A stretch of DNA of 64,000 bases from Periplaneta americana (taxonomy: Eukaryota; Arthropoda; Insecta; Blattodea; Blattidae), in NCBI RefSeq assembly GCF_040183065.1, contig NC_091123.1:12990001-13054000 (forward strand). Reading direction: 5' to 3'. Positions 60,290 to 64,000 of the stretch are shown here, piece by piece (positions within the stretch are counted from its first letter, which is position 1; the number at the start of each line of letters is the position of its first letter). A program made the translations under genes and the position numbers. The notes under the pieces are model-generated. The model saw only the letters and a program-made list of their open reading frames with translations. It was not told the origin of the DNA and made no database searches.

Positions 60290-63200
60290 TTTCTCTGTTG
60301 CATCCTGGTCTTCATCAGTCTCAATATTGTGTCATACTCTTTCTCATGTCCTGATCTTTGTGTATCTCAATTTCGTTTCATTCTCCCTCTCTGCCATCTC
60401 CTGGTTTTTGTCTCAATTTCGTGTCATTCTCTTTCTCTCTATTGTGTCGTCTTCATCAATCTCAATTTCACGTCATTCTCTTTCTATCATGTCCTTGTCT
60501 TCATTAATCTCAATTTCGTGTCATTCTCTCTCTTTGCCATGTCCTGGTCTTTGTCAACCTCAATTTCATGTCATTCTCTATCTCTCTATCGTGTCCTGGT
60601 CGTCATTAATCTCAATTTCACGTCATTCTCTTTTTATCGTGTCCTCGTCTTCATTAATCTCAATTTCGTGTCATTCTCTCTCTTTGCCATGTCCTGGTCT
60701 TTGTCAACCTCAATTTCATGTCATTCTCTTTCTATCGTGTCCTGGTCTTCATCAATCTCAATTTCGTGTCATTCTCTTTCTCTCTATCATGTCCTGGTCT
60801 TTGCCAACCTCAATTCCATGTCATTCTCTTTCTCTCTATCATGTCCTGGTCTTCGTCAATCTCAATTTCTTGTCATTCTCTTTCTCTCTATCATGTCCTG
60901 GTCTTCGTCAATCTCAATTTCTTGTCATTCTCTCTCTCTGCCATGTCCTGGTCTTTGCCAACCTCAATTCCATGTCATTCTCTTTCTCTCTATCATGTCC
61001 TGGTCTTCGTCAATCTCAATTTCTTGTCATTCTCTTTCTCTCTATCGTGTCCTCGTCTTCATTAATCTCAATTTCTTGTCATTCTCTCTCTCTCTGCCAT
61101 GTTCTGGTCTTTGTCAACCTCAATTTCATGTCATTCTCTTCTCTCTATCATGTCCTGGTCTTTGTCAATCTCAATTTCTTGTCATTCTCTTTCTCTCTAT
61201 CATGTCCTGGTCTTCGTCAATCTCAATTTCTTGTCATTCTCTCTCTCTGCCATGTCCTGGTCTTTGCCAACCTCAATTCCATGTCATTCTCTTTCTCTCT
61301 ATCATGTCCTGGTCTTCGTCAATCTCAATTTCTTGTCATTCTCTTTCTCTCTATCGTGTCCTCGTCTTCATTAATCTCAATTTCTTGTCATTCTCTCTCT
61401 CTGCCATGTCCTGGTCTTTGCCAACCTCAATTCCATGTCATTCTCTTTCTCTCTATCGTGTCCTGGTCTTCATCAATCTCAATTTCGTGTCATTCTCTTT
61501 CTGTCTATCGTGTCCTGGTCTTTGTCAACCTCAATTTCATGTCATTCTCTCTCTCTGCCATGTCCTGGTCTTTGTCAATCTCAATTTTGTGTCATTCTCT
61601 TTCTCTCTATTGTGTCCTGGTCTTCGTCAATCTCAAATTTGTGTCATTCTCTATTGTGTCCTGGTCTTCGTCAATCTCAATTTCGTGTCATTCTCTTGCT
61701 CTCTATTGTGTCCTGGTCTTCGTCAATCTCAATTTCGTGTCATTCTCTTTCTCTCTATTGTGTCCTGGTCTTCGTCAATCTCAATTTCGTGTCATTCTCT
61801 TTCTCTCTATTGTGTCCTGGTCTTCGTCAATCTCAATTTCGTGTCATTCTCTTTCTCTCTATTGTGTCCTGGTCTTCGTCAATCTCAATTTCGTGTCATT
61901 CTCTTTCTCTCTGTTGTGTCCTGGTCTTCGTCAATATCAATTTCTTGTCATTAACTCTCTGTTGTGTCCTGGTCTTCGTCAATCTCAATTTCGTGTCATT
62001 CTCTTGCTCTCTATTGTGTCCTGGTCTTCGTCAATCTCAATTTCGTGTCATTCTCTCTCTCTATCGTGTCCTGGTCTTCGTCAATCTCAATTTCGTGTCA
62101 TTCTCTTTCTCTCTATTGTGTCCTGGTCTTCGTCAATCTCAATTTTGTGTCATTCTCTTTCTCTCTATTGTGTCCTGGTCTTCGTCAATCTCAATTTTGT
62201 GTCATTCTCTTTCTCTCTATTGTGTCCTGGTCTTCGTCAATCTCAATTTTGTGTCATTCTCTTATTCTCTATTGTGTCCTGGTCTTCGTCAATCTCAATT
62301 TCGCGTCATTCTCTTTCTCTCTATCGTGTCCTGGTCTTCGTCAATCTCAATTTCGTGTCATTCTCTTTCTCTCTATTGTGTCCTGGTCTTCGTCAATATC
62401 AATTTCGCGTCATTCTCTTTCTCTCTATCGTGTCCTGGTCTTCGTCAATCTCAATTTCGTGTCATTCTCTTTCTCTCTATTGTGTCCTGGTCTTCGTCAA
62501 TCTCAATTTCGCGTCATTCTCTTTCTCTCTATCGTGTCCTGGTCTTCGTCAATCTCAATTTCGTGTCATTCTCTTTCTCTCTGTTGTGTCCTGGTCTTCG
62601 TCAATATCAATTTCTTGTCATTCTCTCTCTGTTGTGTCCTGGTCTTCGTCAATCTCAATTTCGTGTCATTCTCTTGCTCTCTATTGTGTCCTGGTCTTCG
62701 TCAATCTCAATTCCATGTCATTCTCTTTCTCTCTATCATGTCCTGGTCTTCGTCAATCTCAATTTCTTGTCATTCTCTTTCTCTCTATCGTGTCCTCGTC
62801 TTCATTAATCTCAATTTCTTGTCATTCTCTCTCTCTGCCATGTCCTGGTCTTTGCCAACCTCAATTCCATGTCATTCTCTTTCTCTCTATTGTGTCCTGG
62901 TCTTCGTCAATCTCAATTTCGTGTCACTCTCTTTCTCTCTCTCGTGTCCTGGTCTTCGTCAATCTCAATTTCGTGTCATTCTCTTTCTCTCTATTGTGTC
63001 CTGGTCTTCGTCAATCTCAATTTCGCGTCATTCTCTTTCTCTCTATCGTGTCCTGGTCTTCGTCAATCTCAATTTCGTGTCATTCTCTTTCTCTCTATTG
63101 TGTCCTGGTCTTCGTCAATCTCAATTTCGTGTCATTCTGTCTCTCTATAGTGTCCTGGTCTTCGTCAATCTCAATTTCGTGTCATTCTCTTTCTCTCTAT

Positions 63201-63930
63201 TGTGTCCTGGTCTTCGTCAATCTCAATTTCTTGTCATTCTCTCTCTTTGCCATGTCCTGGTCTTTGTCTCTCAATTTCATGTCATTCTCTTTCTATCATG
63301 ACCTGCTCTTCGTCAATCTCAATTTCGTTTCCTGGCCTTTGTCTATCTCAACTTCATGTCCTGGTCTTTGTCTCTCTCAATTTCTTGTAATTCTCTTTCT
63401 CTCTGCTATGTCCTGGTCTTTGTCTCTCTCAATTTCTTGTCATTCTCTTTCTCTCTGCTATGTCCTGGTCTTTGTCTCTCAATTTCATGTCATTCTCTTT
63501 CTCTATCATGGACTGGTCTTCGTCAATCTCAGTTTCTTGTCATTCTCTCTCTGCTATGTCATGGTCTTTGTCTCTCCCAATTTCGTGTCATTCTCTTTCT
63601 CTCTATCATGGACTGGTCTTCGTCAATCTCAGTTTCTTGTCATTCTCTTTCTCTCTGCTATGTCATGGTCTTTGTCTCTCTCAATTTCGTGTCCTGGTCT
63701 TCGTCTTAATTTCGTGTCATTCTCTTTCTCTGTCATGTCCTGGTCTTTGTCTATCTCAACTTCGTGTCCTGGTCTTCGTCTTAATTTCGTGTCATTCTCT
63801 CTCTCTGCCATGTCTTCTTCTCACTGTATTGTTCTGGTCTTTGACTCTCTCAATTTCATGTCATTCTCTTTCTCTCTGTCATGTCCTGGTATTTGTCTAT
63901 CTCAATTTGGTGTCATTTCCTCTGTCACTC
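60290..63930. repeat. CT-rich minisatellite B, 52-bp unit, about 70 copies
   Basis: The unit is ctcaatttcgtgtcattctc / tttctctctattgtgtcctg / gtcttcgtcaat (52 bp, for example 61741 to 61793). Because 52 is not a multiple of three, each frame cycles through the same text and all three plus frames are open, including one of 1214 codons. These are not genes. Blocks of about six units (309 bp, cctcgtc variant at 61051 and 61360) are themselves repeated. The units become irregular after 63240. The reverse complement resembles minisatellite A. Confidence 0.95.
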
Positions 63931-63985
63931 AGTGTGACTATTACAACCAAAAAAATAACAATGTGGCATGATGTTGATTGTTCAA
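63915..63985 (-). repeat. Flank of minisatellite B, inverted copy of the flank of minisatellite A
   Basis: The reverse complement reads tgaacaatcaacatcatgcc then acattgtta, ggttgtaatagtcacactga. The left flank of minisatellite A (49507-49562) reads tgaacaatcaatgttattcc then acattgttg, ggttgtaattgtcacagtca. The match is clear over about 60 bp. Confidence 0.85.
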
Positions 63986-64000
63986 ACGTGTTTCCTTCAC

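Noticed and set aside
60194-63971. Open frames of 1214, 586, 457 and 445 codons that look like hydrophobic membrane proteins
   Set aside because: They lie on a 52-bp CT-rich minisatellite. All three plus frames are open because the strand has few A's. No splice or start context and no domain.

Overview
This is eukaryotic DNA. It has spliced exons with GT..AG borders inside long, AT-rich, repeat-filled introns. The gene types and the mix of repeats (LINE reverse transcriptases, tRNA-derived SINEs, mariner, pogo/Tigger, hAT-like and P-like inverted-repeat elements, several foldback families) point to an insect with a large genome. A cockroach- or termite-like genome is my best guess, but it rests on overall character and no search was run.

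Layout. (1) 1-2805: a reverse-transcriptase remnant, tetranucleotide and (TTA)n low-complexity DNA, then unique AT-rich DNA that is probably intron. (2) 2806-20068: eight exons, in phase, of one plus-strand receptor tyrosine kinase. They encode at least 1299 residues and run to the stop codon; the 5' end lies outside the window. The order is a very long Ser/Thr-rich ectodomain with a membrane helix (one 2.7 kb exon), a juxtamembrane exon, and a complete kinase domain split over six exons. The kinase most resembles the Cad96Ca/Stitcher family of insects. Its seven introns hold LINE pieces, a 47-bp minisatellite, a DNA transposon with an HTH-like ORF, foldback elements and a SINE. (3) 20069-39300: no recognisable gene, but many mobile elements, several nested and with clear target-site duplications. 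(4) 39330-52552: short exons of a second plus-strand gene that I do not recognise. One exon of 147 nt is present three times in tandem with a LINE RNase H fragment (about 1.6 kb per unit), and there are two related candidate last exons. (5) 49510-51515 and 60290-63930: two long minisatellites in inverted orientation with homologous outer flanks. Between them lie a 122-bp satellite (53.0-57.0 kb) with a nine-monomer higher-order repeat and a nearly perfect hairpin with arms of about 245 bp (58.46-58.96 kb).

How the parts relate: the host genes supply only a small fraction of the window. Most of the structure is mobile DNA and tandem repeats in or between introns. The receptor kinase is the only gene whose function can be read with confidence. 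If it acts like its relatives, it is a cell-surface kinase of epithelia; that is inference from family resemblance. Long open frames over the minisatellites (up to 1214 codons) are artefacts of CT-rich repeats and are not listed as genes.
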